This document shows, in pieces, positions 1 through 9,112 of a DNA stretch of 64,000 nucleotides. The notes below the pieces were generated by a model. It was not told the origin of the DNA. It did not search any database and saw only the letters and a program-made list of their open reading frames with translations. Position 1 is the first letter of the stretch, and the number at the start of each line of letters is the position of its first letter. A program made the position numbers and the translations under genes. The stretch lies in NCBI RefSeq assembly GCF_004798965.1, contig NZ_SDSD01000001.1:744001-808000 (forward strand), in the 5' to 3' direction. The stretch comes from Onishia niordana (lineage in GTDB: Bacteria; Pseudomonadota; Gammaproteobacteria; Pseudomonadales; Halomonadaceae).

Positions 1-276
1 GCCTTCGCGGCGCTTGAGGCCGGTGCATCGGGTCTCAAGCTCTTCCCCGCCACTCAGGTGGGCATCGCCAACATGAAAGCGATGCAGACCGTGCTGCCCG
101 AGGGTACCGAACTCTATGCCGTCGGCGGCATCGGCAGCGACAACTTCGCCGAGTGGCGTGCCGCGGGCGTTCATGGCGCAGGGCTTGGCACATCGCTGTA
201 CACACAGGGACTTGACGCCGGCGAAGTCGGTGAACGGGCAAGGGCACTGGTCGCGGCCTGGCAGGCAGCCGACTGA
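1..276 (+). CDS. dgoA: 2-dehydro-3-deoxy-6-phosphogalactonate aldolase, C-terminal part
   Basis: The gene is cut by the left window edge; about 91 C-terminal residues are visible. They carry the end of a KDPG/KDPGal aldolase TIM barrel: a GLKLFPAT segment (with the likely Schiff-base lysine) and AVGGIGSDN, then GAGLGTSLYTQG. The last of these resembles DgoA of the DeLey-Doudoroff galactonate pathway more than the KDPG aldolase Eda. The enzyme would split 2-keto-3-deoxy-6-phosphogalactonate into pyruvate and glyceraldehyde-3-phosphate in the cytoplasm. The lactonase-like gene 53 bases downstream on the same strand supports a sugar-acid role. An Eda-type specificity cannot be excluded from the fragment. 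Confidence 0.8.
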   Translation, partial: AFAALEAGASGLKLFPATQVGIANMKAMQTVLPEGTELYAVGGIGSDNFAEWRAAGVHGAGLGTSLYTQGLDAGEVGERARALVAAWQAAD

Positions 277-329
277 CGCCAGCCTTGCGCCTCTCGCAGA
301 TGATCTCGCAGATGAATAAGGAGCACTAG

Positions 330-1259
330 ATGACCACAGCCTCGACGCCGTCATCTCCCTATCTCGGTCATGCCAAGGTCCGCGTCGATAGCGGCTGTGA
401 GCTTGGCGAAGGACCAGGGTGGGACGCTCGGCGCGGCGAACTGCGCTGGTTGAATATTCTGGCCGGCGAACTGCATCGAGCAGGGGCCGACGGTCATGAC
501 CATCGCATCACACGCCTCGGCCGGCGTACGTCTTACGCGGCGCTGACTCAAGACAGCGACTACCTGCTGGTGGCGGAAAACCAGCTGTCGCGTTTCGATC
601 CGCAGAGCGGCGAGACGCGCCCTTTTCTGCCCTTCGAGGCCGACAACCCCGTCACCCGCAGCAATGATGCGAGGGTCGATACCCACGGCAGTTTGTGGCT
701 GTCGACCATGGGGCTTAGTGCTGAGCCCGGCGCCGGCAGCCTCTATCGTCTGCACCGAGGCGAGCTCACCTGCCTTCGTCAGGGGCTCACCATCCCCAAT
801 GCGTTGTGCTTTTCGCCAGATGGCAAACACGCCTACTTTAGTGATACCGCGACCGGCTGGGTGATGCGCTGGGCGCTCGACCCACAGGGCTTTCCCCAGC
901 GCGGCGAAGATGGCGCGTTCATCGAGCCCGAACCCTGGGCCGATATGCGCCAGTCGGGTGGTGGCCCGGATGGCGCTATCATCGATACCGATGGCTACAT
1001 GTGGCTCGCTCTATGGGGCGCCGGCCGCGTGGCGAGGCTCAACCCAAAGGGCGAGGAAGTCGCTCACGTCGCCCTTGTGGCTCGCCAGCCGTCGTGCCCG
1101 GTCTTCGGCGGTGCCGACTTGACCACCCTCTATGTGACGACGGCGCACGAAGGCCTCGCAGACCCACAGGTCCACGACGGCGCACTCTTCGCGTTTGATC
1201 TCGCCGCGTCACTGCCCGGCGTTAAGGGCCTACAGGAGCCTCGATTACGCCTGGCGTGA
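330..1259 (+). CDS. SMP-30/gluconolactonase/LRE family lactonase
   Basis: This 309-residue protein has the six-bladed beta-propeller signature of SMP-30 lactonases: an early GCELGEGP (metal-binding Glu), TRSNDARVD, IPNALCFSPDG and GGPDGAIIDTDG. These supply the Asn/Asp ligands of the divalent metal. Family members hydrolyse sugar lactones such as glucono-, galactono- or arabinonolactone. The start is set by AAGGAG at about 319-324. The gene follows the dgoA-like aldolase closely and is probably co-transcribed with it, which suggests an aldonolactone of the galactose or arabinose type as substrate. Substrate identity is inference. Confidence 0.85.
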   Translation: MTTASTPSSPYLGHAKVRVDSGCELGEGPGWDARRGELRWLNILAGELHRAGADGHDHRITRLGRRTSYAALTQDSDYLLVAENQLSRFDPQSGETRPFLPFEADNPVTRSNDARVDTHGSLWLSTMGLSAEPGAGSLYRLHRGELTCLRQGLTIPNALCFSPDGKHAYFSDTATGWVMRWALDPQGFPQRGEDGAFIEPEPWADMRQSGGGPDGAIIDTDGYMWLALWGAGRVARLNPKGEEVAHVALVARQPSCPVFGGADLTTLYVTTAHEGLADPQVHDGALFAFDLAASLPGVKGLQEPRLRLA

Positions 1260-1457
1260 CGATGCCAGCATAGCGATGCGATAACGACCAGGACGATTGA
1301 TTCAAGCCTGCCACGCATCCATTCGTTCATCTCTTCCACGCCGCGCCATAATGCCATGGCGGTCACGAGAGAGCATGCACGAGAAATGAAAGCTGGATGG
1401 TCGTGGATAACATCATGACAATGCGCCGACTGACGCCACCACCGACAAGGACTGCCG

Positions 1458-2336
1458 ATGTTTGCCCAACTCTTCGCCGTGATGGCGCCCGTACTGATCG
1501 GTGCCGGGCTTGGTTTTATGTGGGTGCGGCTGGGCAACGACTTCCCGGTCCCCTTCGTCACCAAGCTGGTCTTCAACATCGGTACCCCGGCGCTGATCCT
1601 GGCCTCGCTGTCAGGCGCCGAGATCGATGCCCAGAGCTTTAGCCTGACGATGCTGGGGACGTTGCTGGTGATTGCCGCCATGGCCCTGGCAACCTTCCTC
1701 GCGGCCCCGCTGCTCGGCAAGCCCTGGCAGGTGCTGCTGTCGCCCATGATGTATCCCAACACCGGCAATATGGGCCTGCCGGTGGTGCTGTATGCCTTCG
1801 GCCAGTCGGCCTTCGCCTTCGCGATTGCCGTGATGGTCACGGTGTCGCTGGTGCAGTTCACCTTCGGCATCGCCATGTCGAGCCGCAGCGGACGGCCGGT
1901 GCGTACCCTGGCCCGCACCCCCGCCTTGTATGCGATTGCCATCGCGCTGACCCTGCTGCTCACCGATACCGATCTCCCCCTGTGGCTCGACAATACGCTG
2001 GAGCTGATCTCGGGCTTCACCATTCCGCTGATGCTGATCACTCTGGGGGTGTCGCTTGCCAACATCCGCGTCAGCAGCCTCACCGGGGGCCTCACCTTCA
2101 GCCTGATTCGTATCCCGCTGGCGGCGCTGCTGGCCTACGGTATCGGCCATGTGCTCGACCTGCCGCCACTGGCCCAGAGCATTCTGGTGGTCCAGATGAG
2201 CATGCCGGTCGCGGTCTTCAACTATTTGTTTGCTCAGCGCTCCGGGCGTGAACCCAGCTATGTGGCGAGCCTGGTGTTCTGTTCGACACTACTCGCCTTT
2301 ATCTACCTGCCACTGTTGTTGGCCTTTATCCTCTAG
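1458..2336 (+). CDS. AEC (auxin efflux carrier) family transporter
   Basis: The 292-residue protein is almost entirely hydrophobic, with about eight to ten predicted membrane spans. It has the two AEC family hallmarks: a conserved MYPNTGNMGLPV in the first half and QMSMPVAVFNYLFA in the second. AEC proteins of bacteria export or import small organic anions (malate, malonate and others) across the inner membrane; the substrate here is unknown. The gene stands alone, 200 bases after the lactonase and 164 bases before the phosphatase. An AAGGA-like ribosome site lies 6 bases before the ATG. Confidence 0.85.
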   Translation: MFAQLFAVMAPVLIGAGLGFMWVRLGNDFPVPFVTKLVFNIGTPALILASLSGAEIDAQSFSLTMLGTLLVIAAMALATFLAAPLLGKPWQVLLSPMMYPNTGNMGLPVVLYAFGQSAFAFAIAVMVTVSLVQFTFGIAMSSRSGRPVRTLARTPALYAIAIALTLLLTDTDLPLWLDNTLELISGFTIPLMLITLGVSLANIRVSSLTGGLTFSLIRIPLAALLAYGIGHVLDLPPLAQSILVVQMSMPVAVFNYLFAQRSGREPSYVASLVFCSTLLAFIYLPLLLAFIL

Positions 2337-2500
2337 GCCACAGCCGAAAGGTGTCTGCGCTCTTCGTCTAGCGGGTTAAGACGTGGAGGGCAGTCATACT
2401 TCATGAACGCTTCAATAAAGGGACATGGTTTGGTCACGGTCACCCTGGACAGTGACTGAAGCTCTGCACCGTCGCCGATCAACGACTCAGGAACCCGACC

Positions 2501-4183
2501 ATGTCCAAGCATCTCTCCGACTTGATTCGCCGCACACCGTACTCAAGCACCCATCGATCTAATGGCAAGGCCAGCGCATTGCCTGTCAGTGAAGCGAGTG
2601 ATTCATCAACGCTGAACCTCGACCGTCGACAGCTGCTGTCTCGAGGTCTCTATGGCGCGGGGGCTGGTTTGCTGGCCGCCAGCGGCCTGCTGGGCGCACC
2701 GGCCATCGTGATGGCCGAAGGCCGCCGCCCCAGCATGCCCGCCGGCGTGATGAGCGGCGATGTCACCGCCGACCGCGCCATGCTGTGGAGCCAGGCCGAC
2801 CGCCCGTCCCGCATGATGATCGAGCTGGCCGACAATCCGGAAATGCGCGATGCCCTCACTATGCGTGGTCCGACGGCCCTGCCCACCGATGACCTGACGG
2901 CCCGCCTCGATCTGACAGGGCTTGGCCGCCGCGCCAGTCAGCGCGGTGAAGTCTTCTATCGCGTGCGCTTTGCCGATCTTGATGACCACCGTGCCATCAG
3001 CGAGCCGCTGGATGGGCGCCTGGTGCTGCCACCCAGTGCGCAGAAGCCTAGGGCGCTGCGTTTCGTCTGGTCCGGCGATACCGTGGGTCAGGGCTGGGGC
3101 ATCAACCCGGACTTCGGCGGCCTGGTGCTTTACGACACCATGCGCCGGGTGCAGCCGGATTTCTTCCTCCATTCGGGGGACACCATCTATGCCGATGGCC
3201 CGCTGGAAGAGCGCGTCACCCAGCATGACGGCAGTACCTGGCGCAATATCGTTACCCCCGCCAAGGCCAAGGTCGCCGAGACCCTCGATGAATACCGCGG
3301 TCAGTATGCCTATAACCTGATGGACGACCATCTGCGCCGTTTCAATGCCGAGGTGCCAATGTTCGCTCAGTGGGATGACCACGAGACCACCAACAACTGG
3401 TATCCAGGCGAGATACTCGAGGATGCACGCTACACCGAGAAAAACGTCGATGTGCTGTCGGCCAATGCCCGTCAGGCGTTCCTCGAGTACATGCCGCTGC
3501 GCACCTCCCTCGCGGCGCCGGAGCGCATCTATCGCAAGTTCGGTTTTGGGCCGGGGCTCGAGATGTTCATGCTCGACATGCGCAGCTTCCGGGGTCCCAA
3601 CTCTGCCAACCGTCAGTCGACGTCGGGGCCGCAGAGCGACTTCCTCGGCCATGACCAGCTCACCTGGCTCAAGCAGTCCCTCAAGGCCAGCACCGCCACC
3701 TGGAAGGTCATCGCCGCCGACATGCCCATCGGCCTACTGGTGCGCGACGGCGACAACTTCGAGAACGCCGCCAATGGCGACGGCCCGGCACTGGGACGCG
3801 AACAGGACATCGCCGCGCTGCTCAAGTTCGTGCGTGATGAAGGCATCGACAACCTGGTGTGGCTGACCGCCGATGTGCACTACACCGCCGCACACCACTA
3901 CTCGCCGGAGCGCGCCGTGTTCAAGGAGTTCACGCCGTTCTGGGAGTTCGTCAGCGGCCCGATCCACGCCGGCACCTATGGCCCGGGGGAGCTGGACAAC
4001 ACCTTCGGGCCCCGGCTCGAGTTCGTGAAGGCCCCGCCGCAAGGGCGCGCCAACATGTCTCCCAGCGAAGGCTTTCAGTTCTTCGGTCAGGTGGATCTTG
4101 ACCCGGAGAGCGAGGCGCTGACCGTCACGCTCAAGGATATCCAAGGCGACGCGCTCTATTCCAAGGTGCTGATGCCGGCCTGA
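2501..4183 (+). CDS. phoD: PhoD-like alkaline phosphatase/phosphodiesterase, Tat-exported
   Basis: This 560-residue protein begins with a long n-region and a twin-arginine motif (LDRRQLLSRGL, Arg42-Arg43) followed by a hydrophobic stretch and an Ala-rich cleavage region, so it should be exported folded through Tat. The mature part has the PhoD N-terminal domain and the metallophosphatase domain, with HSGDTIYADGP, WDDHETTNNWYPGE and WLTADVHYTAAHHYSP as metal-binding blocks. PhoD enzymes use Ca and Fe to release phosphate from phosphodiesters and monoesters in the periplasm. It is monocistronic and ends at a strong hairpin shared with the convergent next gene. I saw no clear Pho box. Confidence 0.88.
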   Translation: MSKHLSDLIRRTPYSSTHRSNGKASALPVSEASDSSTLNLDRRQLLSRGLYGAGAGLLAASGLLGAPAIVMAEGRRPSMPAGVMSGDVTADRAMLWSQADRPSRMMIELADNPEMRDALTMRGPTALPTDDLTARLDLTGLGRRASQRGEVFYRVRFADLDDHRAISEPLDGRLVLPPSAQKPRALRFVWSGDTVGQGWGINPDFGGLVLYDTMRRVQPDFFLHSGDTIYADGPLEERVTQHDGSTWRNIVTPAKAKVAETLDEYRGQYAYNLMDDHLRRFNAEVPMFAQWDDHETTNNWYPGEILEDARYTEKNVDVLSANARQAFLEYMPLRTSLAAPERIYRKFGFGPGLEMFMLDMRSFRGPNSANRQSTSGPQSDFLGHDQLTWLKQSLKASTATWKVIAADMPIGLLVRDGDNFENAANGDGPALGREQDIAALLKFVRDEGIDNLVWLTADVHYTAAHHYSPERAVFKEFTPFWEFVSGPIHAGTYGPGELDNTFGPRLEFVKAPPQGRANMSPSEGFQFFGQVDLDPESEALTVTLKDIQGDALYSKVLMPA

Positions 4184-4222
4184 GCGCTGGCGGGTGGCGA
4201 TCCCGAAACGCCACAGCCAGAC

Positions 4223-4256
4223 AGCAAGAGGCCGCGCCTGGGCGCGGCCTCTTGCT
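4223..4256. terminator. Convergent (bidirectional) hairpin terminator
   Basis: Two perfect 16-base arms (4223-4238 and 4241-4256) flank a 2-base centre. The hairpin lies between the end of phoD on the plus strand and the end of the PHP hydrolase on the minus strand, so it can terminate both. Confidence 0.85.
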
Positions 4257-4293
4257 TAGCAGATGCTCCGGCTTTTACGTCAGGCGCTGGCGA

Positions 4294-6579
4294 TTATTCA
4301 CCGGCGGCCGACAGATAAGCCGTGCTGTCCTGACGCTTGACCCACACCGGGTTGCTCCAGGCCAGGTCGCCATCGGCGTCCTCGACTTCCAGGGCAATCC
4401 AGCCGTCGATCTCGGCATCCAGCGGGAAAGCCAGGCTGGCCTCCTTGCCGTCGAGTTCACGGGTGGCGATGACCTCACCACCGCGGCCAATCAGGCGCGC
4501 CTCGGCCAGACCATCGACCGCCGCGACATCGACATGCCAGGTGGCAGACTCGTCGCCGGCCAGGCGCAGGGTGTCGCCGAACAGCGCATTCTGCGGATAC
4601 AGCAGCGGGCCCTGGGTCGCATAGCCGTGTCCGTCCTTGAGGGCGCGAGCAAAAGCCCGCGGGGACAGCTCGCCGGGAACCCGCGCCATCATGCGAATAC
4701 GGCCGGTCAGATCGTTCCAGGCGTCGTGGGTGTCGGTGCCGGCGGTGAAGTAGATCGCCGTGCCGTCATCCCACAGTGCATGGGCGCTCTCGAGGGTCTT
4801 GGCGTTATCGACCTCGGCGTTGAGCTCAAGCAGATCAAAGTTCGGGGTGAAACCACCCGGCACCTTGTCATTGGCCAGATTGCTCAGGTAGCCGTAATCG
4901 TTGTACGGGTGGTTCATCGGAATCACTTCGGCGCCCAGCCGGCGGGCATCCTGGATGATGGCCTGAATCTCGTCGGTGCCCGGATCGACCCTCAGCTCAC
5001 CGCCCAGGGCGATGGGGAAAGGATTCATGTGACCCCAGGACGGCGAGATCTCGATCGACGGAATGAAGGGCACGCCACGGCTCTCGGAGAGCGCCTGGAA
5101 GCGCTGATGATTGGCCGTGGAGTCATGGTCGCTGACGAAGGTCAGATCCAGGTCTGTGGCAAGCTGCGCGCTGACCACGATTTCCGGAGGCGTGGTGCCC
5201 TCGAGGATATTGGCGTGGTGGTGCAGGTCGGCGCCGTACCAGCCACGATCATTGGGCTCGGCCAGGCGGTCGATCTCGATGGTACGCGACACCTGCTCAC
5301 CGGAATCAAGGCTCACGTCGAGGGTCTCGCCCTCGGCGGTGAAGCCCGCGCCGGCGTTCACGGCCAGGCGGTAGTCGCCCGGCGCCAGCGACAACTCGGC
5401 GCTGCCAGCCGGGTCGAGCGAGGTGAAGAAGGTCTGCTTGCCGAGGAACTCTACCGGCGGCTGCTGACCCTCGACGATGGTGAAACGCGCATCCCTTGCC
5501 ACACCGCTGCCGGCCTCGACGATATCCAACGACAGCTTGCCCGGGCCCTTGAGGCCCTCGAAGGTCAGCGTCTGTTCGCCGTCAGCGGTCACGCTGATAT
5601 CGCGGGGCTCGCTGTTGGCATGGCCAAGCCCAGTGGCATAGACCTGATAGTCGCCCGCCGGCAGGTCCATCGCGAATCGGCCGTCCTCAGCCAGGGTCCA
5701 GGCATAAGGGTGGCCCTGCTTCTCGACCATCACCAGGCCATCCTGCGGGGCCTCGCCGTCGTCATTGCTCAGGGTGCCACTGATCCTACCGTCCTCTTGA
5801 TCCTTGCGTTCGATCTCGTTGGCCACCACCGGCGCCAGATCACCCGTCGGCACCACCTGCAGCGCGCCTTTAAAGGTCCGGCTATCGCCCGGCGCCAGAT
5901 CATGCTCAAGATACATGTCCTGGCCTTCGTAGTTGACGCGGTCGAAGTACGGCGCATGTAGCGCGATCACCCAATCCCGGTCATAGGCGACCATGCGATC
6001 GGTCAGTGCCTGATCGGCGACGGTTTCCTTGGCATCGCCAAGGCCCGGCACGCCGAACAGGAAGCCGGTGTCCGGCCACAGGGTGAAACCTGAGCGGATC
6101 GCCGTCAGGGCCTCGTCACCGGCGTTCTCGAGCTCAGTCTCGAGATCGATGCGGTCGCTGCCGGCCTCGAGGGTGTAGGTGGTGATCACCCAGGCATCGC
6201 CCCAGTTACGGCGCACCTGCACCACGGCACGCTCAGGGCTGTCCTCGAGGACCATGACCTCCTTCTCGCTGTTCGGCCAGGCCGACCAGTTGTTGGGAAT
6301 GAAGTCAGCGAAGGCGACGCGATCCAGATCCAGCTCACCGTCCTTGACCGCCGCCAGATCCACCAGGGTACCGCGGGGCACGCCCCAGGGCGGCCGAGAC
6401 TCTACCGCCAGGGCAAAGGCCAGATGCTCGTTGGCGATGGTCAGGTCTTCGTCGGCGGTGGCCTCCCCGTCAGGAATCGAGGTGGCGCCACGGGTCAAGC
6501 TAACATCGGCCTGAGCGGGACCGGCAAGTCCAAGCGCCAGTCCGGCCGCCAGCCAGGTGCGTCGCGAATGCATCATCAT
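4294..6579 (-). CDS. CehA/McbA family metallohydrolase (PHP domain), secreted
   Basis: This large protein (761 residues) has a Sec-type signal peptide ending near LAGPAQADV. A long beta-rich N-terminal half follows, then a PHP-type metallohydrolase domain beginning with GADLHHHAN (about residue 450), FVSDHDS, MNHPYND and GTDTHD. These His/Asp clusters are the expected metal ligands. CehA and McbA hydrolyse carbaryl, but the family is broad and the natural substrate here is unknown. AAAGGA lies 8 bases before the first of three consecutive ATGs. The gene is divergent from a PQQ-type sugar dehydrogenase, sharing an AT-rich 200-base promoter region. Confidence 0.8.
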   Translation of the reverse strand: MMMHSRRTWLAAGLALGLAGPAQADVSLTRGATSIPDGEATADEDLTIANEHLAFALAVESRPPWGVPRGTLVDLAAVKDGELDLDRVAFADFIPNNWSAWPNSEKEVMVLEDSPERAVVQVRRNWGDAWVITTYTLEAGSDRIDLETELENAGDEALTAIRSGFTLWPDTGFLFGVPGLGDAKETVADQALTDRMVAYDRDWVIALHAPYFDRVNYEGQDMYLEHDLAPGDSRTFKGALQVVPTGDLAPVVANEIERKDQEDGRISGTLSNDDGEAPQDGLVMVEKQGHPYAWTLAEDGRFAMDLPAGDYQVYATGLGHANSEPRDISVTADGEQTLTFEGLKGPGKLSLDIVEAGSGVARDARFTIVEGQQPPVEFLGKQTFFTSLDPAGSAELSLAPGDYRLAVNAGAGFTAEGETLDVSLDSGEQVSRTIEIDRLAEPNDRGWYGADLHHHANILEGTTPPEIVVSAQLATDLDLTFVSDHDSTANHQRFQALSESRGVPFIPSIEISPSWGHMNPFPIALGGELRVDPGTDEIQAIIQDARRLGAEVIPMNHPYNDYGYLSNLANDKVPGGFTPNFDLLELNAEVDNAKTLESAHALWDDGTAIYFTAGTDTHDAWNDLTGRIRMMARVPGELSPRAFARALKDGHGYATQGPLLYPQNALFGDTLRLAGDESATWHVDVAAVDGLAEARLIGRGGEVIATRELDGKEASLAFPLDAEIDGWIALEVEDADGDLAWSNPVWVKRQDSTAYLSAAGE

Positions 6580-6782
6580 GGGCGTGATCCTTTATTATTT
6601 CACAGCGTTATCGAATTCAAGGCCGGAGATTATCATCTATTTTATTTGGTCGTTCAAATTACCTCATGAGCGCCAGGTTCAACGTTGCACTTCCTCTATT
6701 CGGCGCCTATGAAGCATAGGCCGTCGAGCCAATAGCAGAGAGGCCTGCTAGGGTGAAAAGGCTCATACCGAGGAAGGGAGCT

Positions 6783-8000
6783 ATGCCCATGCAAAGACCG
6801 ACCATCCTTTCAACATCATGGCGACTCACGATGCTGCCACTACCGACACTGCTATCTGCAGCGATCCTGGCAACGGCCCTGATGTCCTCGCCACTGGTCC
6901 ATGGGGCAACAACGATCGCCGAACGACTGCCCGGCACTCCGCATGCGTTCCGCCTCGAGCGTCTGGCCGAGGGGCTGGAGAGGCCCTGGTCGATGACGTT
7001 CCTGCCCGATGAGCGTGTATTGGTCAGCGAGCGCCCGGGGCGGCTGGTGCTGATCGAACACGACGGAAGCATCACGCCTATCGACGGCGTACCCCGGGTC
7101 GTTGCCCGCAATCAGGGCGGCCTTCTCGATCTGGCCCTGCATCCGGGCTTTGGCGACAAGAGTGACGGCGAGCATGACTGGCTCTATTTCAGCTACGCCA
7201 AGGCCGGCCCCGAGGGCAGTGGTACCGCGATTGCCAGAGCCAGGCTCGACCTGAATGCACCGGATGGTCCGCGTCTCAACAATGTGGAACCTATCTTCGA
7301 GCAAAATCGCTTCTCCGTGCTCAACCACCACTATAGTGGGCGGCTGGCCTGGCTCCCCGATGACACCTTACTGCTGAGCATCGGCGACCGCGGTGACAGC
7401 GACCGAGCACAGGACGGCGCCGATCACGCCGGCAGCGTGCTACGCCTGACGGCGACCGGTGAAGCGCCCAGCGACAACCCCTTCGTCGACGACCCGGATA
7501 TGGCCGAGGCGCTCTATACCCTGGGCAATCGCAATATCCAGGGGATGACGGTCACCCACGACGGGACCGTCTGGTCGAGCGAGCACGGCCCACGCACCGG
7601 AGACGAGATCAATCGCCTCGAGGCGGGGGTCAACTATGGCTGGCCGAAGGTAACCCTTGGCCGCGACTACGTGACCAACCAGCCGATCGGTCGCGATCAT
7701 GCCCCGGGCATGCGGGATCCCGCCTATGTGTTCGAGGGACGCTATGCTCCGTCGGGACTCGCCTGGATCGACAGCGCCCGCTTTCCAGACTGGCAAGGAG
7801 ATCTCCTGGCCGGGGGCCTGCGCAGTGAAACGCTGACACGACTGACGATCGACAACGGTGACGTCTCCCGCGCCGAGGTCCTGCTAGAAGGCGAGATCGG
7901 GCGCATCCGCGATGTCCGCCAGGGCCCCGATGGGCTGATTTACCTACTCAATGACCAGCCCAATGGCGGACTCTTTCGTCTGGTCCCCCTCAATCGCTGA
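6783..8000 (+). CDS. PQQ-dependent soluble aldose sugar dehydrogenase (Asd/YliI type)
   Basis: The 405-residue protein has a signal peptide (hydrophobic segment about residues 16-34, cleavage near VHGA) and the GSDH beta-propeller: LERPWSMTFLPD, LLDLALHPGF, ALYTLGNRNIQGM, EHGPRTGDEINRL and YAPSGLAW. Such enzymes oxidise aldoses in the periplasm using PQQ and pass electrons to a carrier; no PQQ synthesis genes are in the window. An upstream GTG at 6753 is open, but I chose the ATG at 6783 because AGGAAGGGAG sits directly before it. The gene is divergent from the PHP hydrolase. Confidence 0.85.
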   Translation: MPMQRPTILSTSWRLTMLPLPTLLSAAILATALMSSPLVHGATTIAERLPGTPHAFRLERLAEGLERPWSMTFLPDERVLVSERPGRLVLIEHDGSITPIDGVPRVVARNQGGLLDLALHPGFGDKSDGEHDWLYFSYAKAGPEGSGTAIARARLDLNAPDGPRLNNVEPIFEQNRFSVLNHHYSGRLAWLPDDTLLLSIGDRGDSDRAQDGADHAGSVLRLTATGEAPSDNPFVDDPDMAEALYTLGNRNIQGMTVTHDGTVWSSEHGPRTGDEINRLEAGVNYGWPKVTLGRDYVTNQPIGRDHAPGMRDPAYVFEGRYAPSGLAWIDSARFPDWQGDLLAGGLRSETLTRLTIDNGDVSRAEVLLEGEIGRIRDVRQGPDGLIYLLNDQPNGGLFRLVPLNR

Positions 8001-8270
8001 CCGCGTCATCAGGCGTTTAGACCTCCGCCGCGTGCAGCCCCTCGATCCCGCATCGATGCTGGCACATTAAGGCGTAACCTTTGCCATCCATGTGCGGGAT
8101 ATGCCTTATGTCGGGATGCAAGTCATTGCCATTGCTCTGGTATTCTTATTTCAGACATCGCCATGCGGCGAACCCAAGCGCGTGAGGATAGCCTCGATAT
8201 CGCAAGGCTTGTCGTATCGATATGCGACCTCATCAACCGCGACTCATGATTCACCAAGGAAGCACTCTCA

Positions 8271-9104
8271 ATGGAACTGCTGGATTCTTCATCCCTGACC
8301 GGGATTCTTGGGCTGATCGCGGCCCTGCTTGCCACCGGCGCCATCGCCGGGGTCATGGCCGGGCTGCTCGGGGTGGGGGGCGGCATCGTCATCGTGCCGG
8401 TACTCTTCCAGCTCTTCACCCTGCTCGGCGTCGACGAGGCGGTGCGCATGCACCTGGCCGTGGGCACCTCACTTGCCACCATCATCCCGACCTCGATCAT
8501 GTCGGCCAGGGCACACCACAGGAAAGGCGGCCTGGACGCCAGCGTCATCAAGCGACTGGTCCCGGGCGTGGTGATCGGTGTGGGGCTTGGCGGTATCGCC
8601 AGCGGTTACCTGAGCGGGGCAGCGCTCAGCGGGATCTTCGCGACCATTGCCCTGCTGGTTGCCGCCAACATGATGCGCCGCCACACCCGCATCATTCGCG
8701 AGGGCCTGCCGGGTCGGCTGGGCAGCGGCCTGATCGGCGCGGTGATCGGTAGCATCTCCTCGCTGATGGGCATCGGCGGCGGCACCCTGAGCGTGCCGAC
8801 CCTGAGCGCGCTGAACATCCCGATCCGCATTGCAGTGGGCACAGGGGCGGCCCTTGGCCTGGTGATCAGCATTCCCGGCACCCTGAGCTTCATGATCACG
8901 GGGCTTGGCATGCCCGACCGGCTGCCGGGTTCGATCGGCTTCGTCAACCTGCTGGGCTTCGCTGCCATCGTGCCGATGACCATGCTCTGTGCTCCGCTAG
9001 GGGTGCGGCTCGCTCACGCCATCGAGCCGGCCCTGCTCAAGCGGCTGTTTGCCCTCTTCCTGCTCGCCACCGCGGTGCGCATGTACATCGACCTGTTCTC
9101 CTGA
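8271..9104 (+). CDS. TSUP family (TauE/SafE) anion transporter
   Basis: This 277-residue membrane protein has the two-fold repeat of TSUP carriers. The glycine-rich motif GVGGGIVIVPVL in the first half is echoed by GIGGGTLSVPTL in the second, with about eight spans in total. Characterised members export sulfite, sulfoacetate or related organosulfur anions. It is followed after 8 bases by a gamma-glutamyltransferase-like gene, so the two form an operon. The substrate is not deducible. A GGAAGC ribosome-site-like stretch precedes the ATG. Confidence 0.88.
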   Translation: MELLDSSSLTGILGLIAALLATGAIAGVMAGLLGVGGGIVIVPVLFQLFTLLGVDEAVRMHLAVGTSLATIIPTSIMSARAHHRKGGLDASVIKRLVPGVVIGVGLGGIASGYLSGAALSGIFATIALLVAANMMRRHTRIIREGLPGRLGSGLIGAVIGSISSLMGIGGGTLSVPTLSALNIPIRIAVGTGAALGLVISIPGTLSFMITGLGMPDRLPGSIGFVNLLGFAAIVPMTMLCAPLGVRLAHAIEPALLKRLFALFLLATAVRMYIDLFS

Positions 9105-9112
9105 GGCGTCCC

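Noticed and set aside
4252..5961. 569-codon plus-strand ORF
   Set aside because: It lies antisense to the PHP hydrolase, which has a signal peptide, conserved metal motifs and a ribosome site. The plus-strand translation has no recognisable domain; long antisense ORFs are expected at this GC content.
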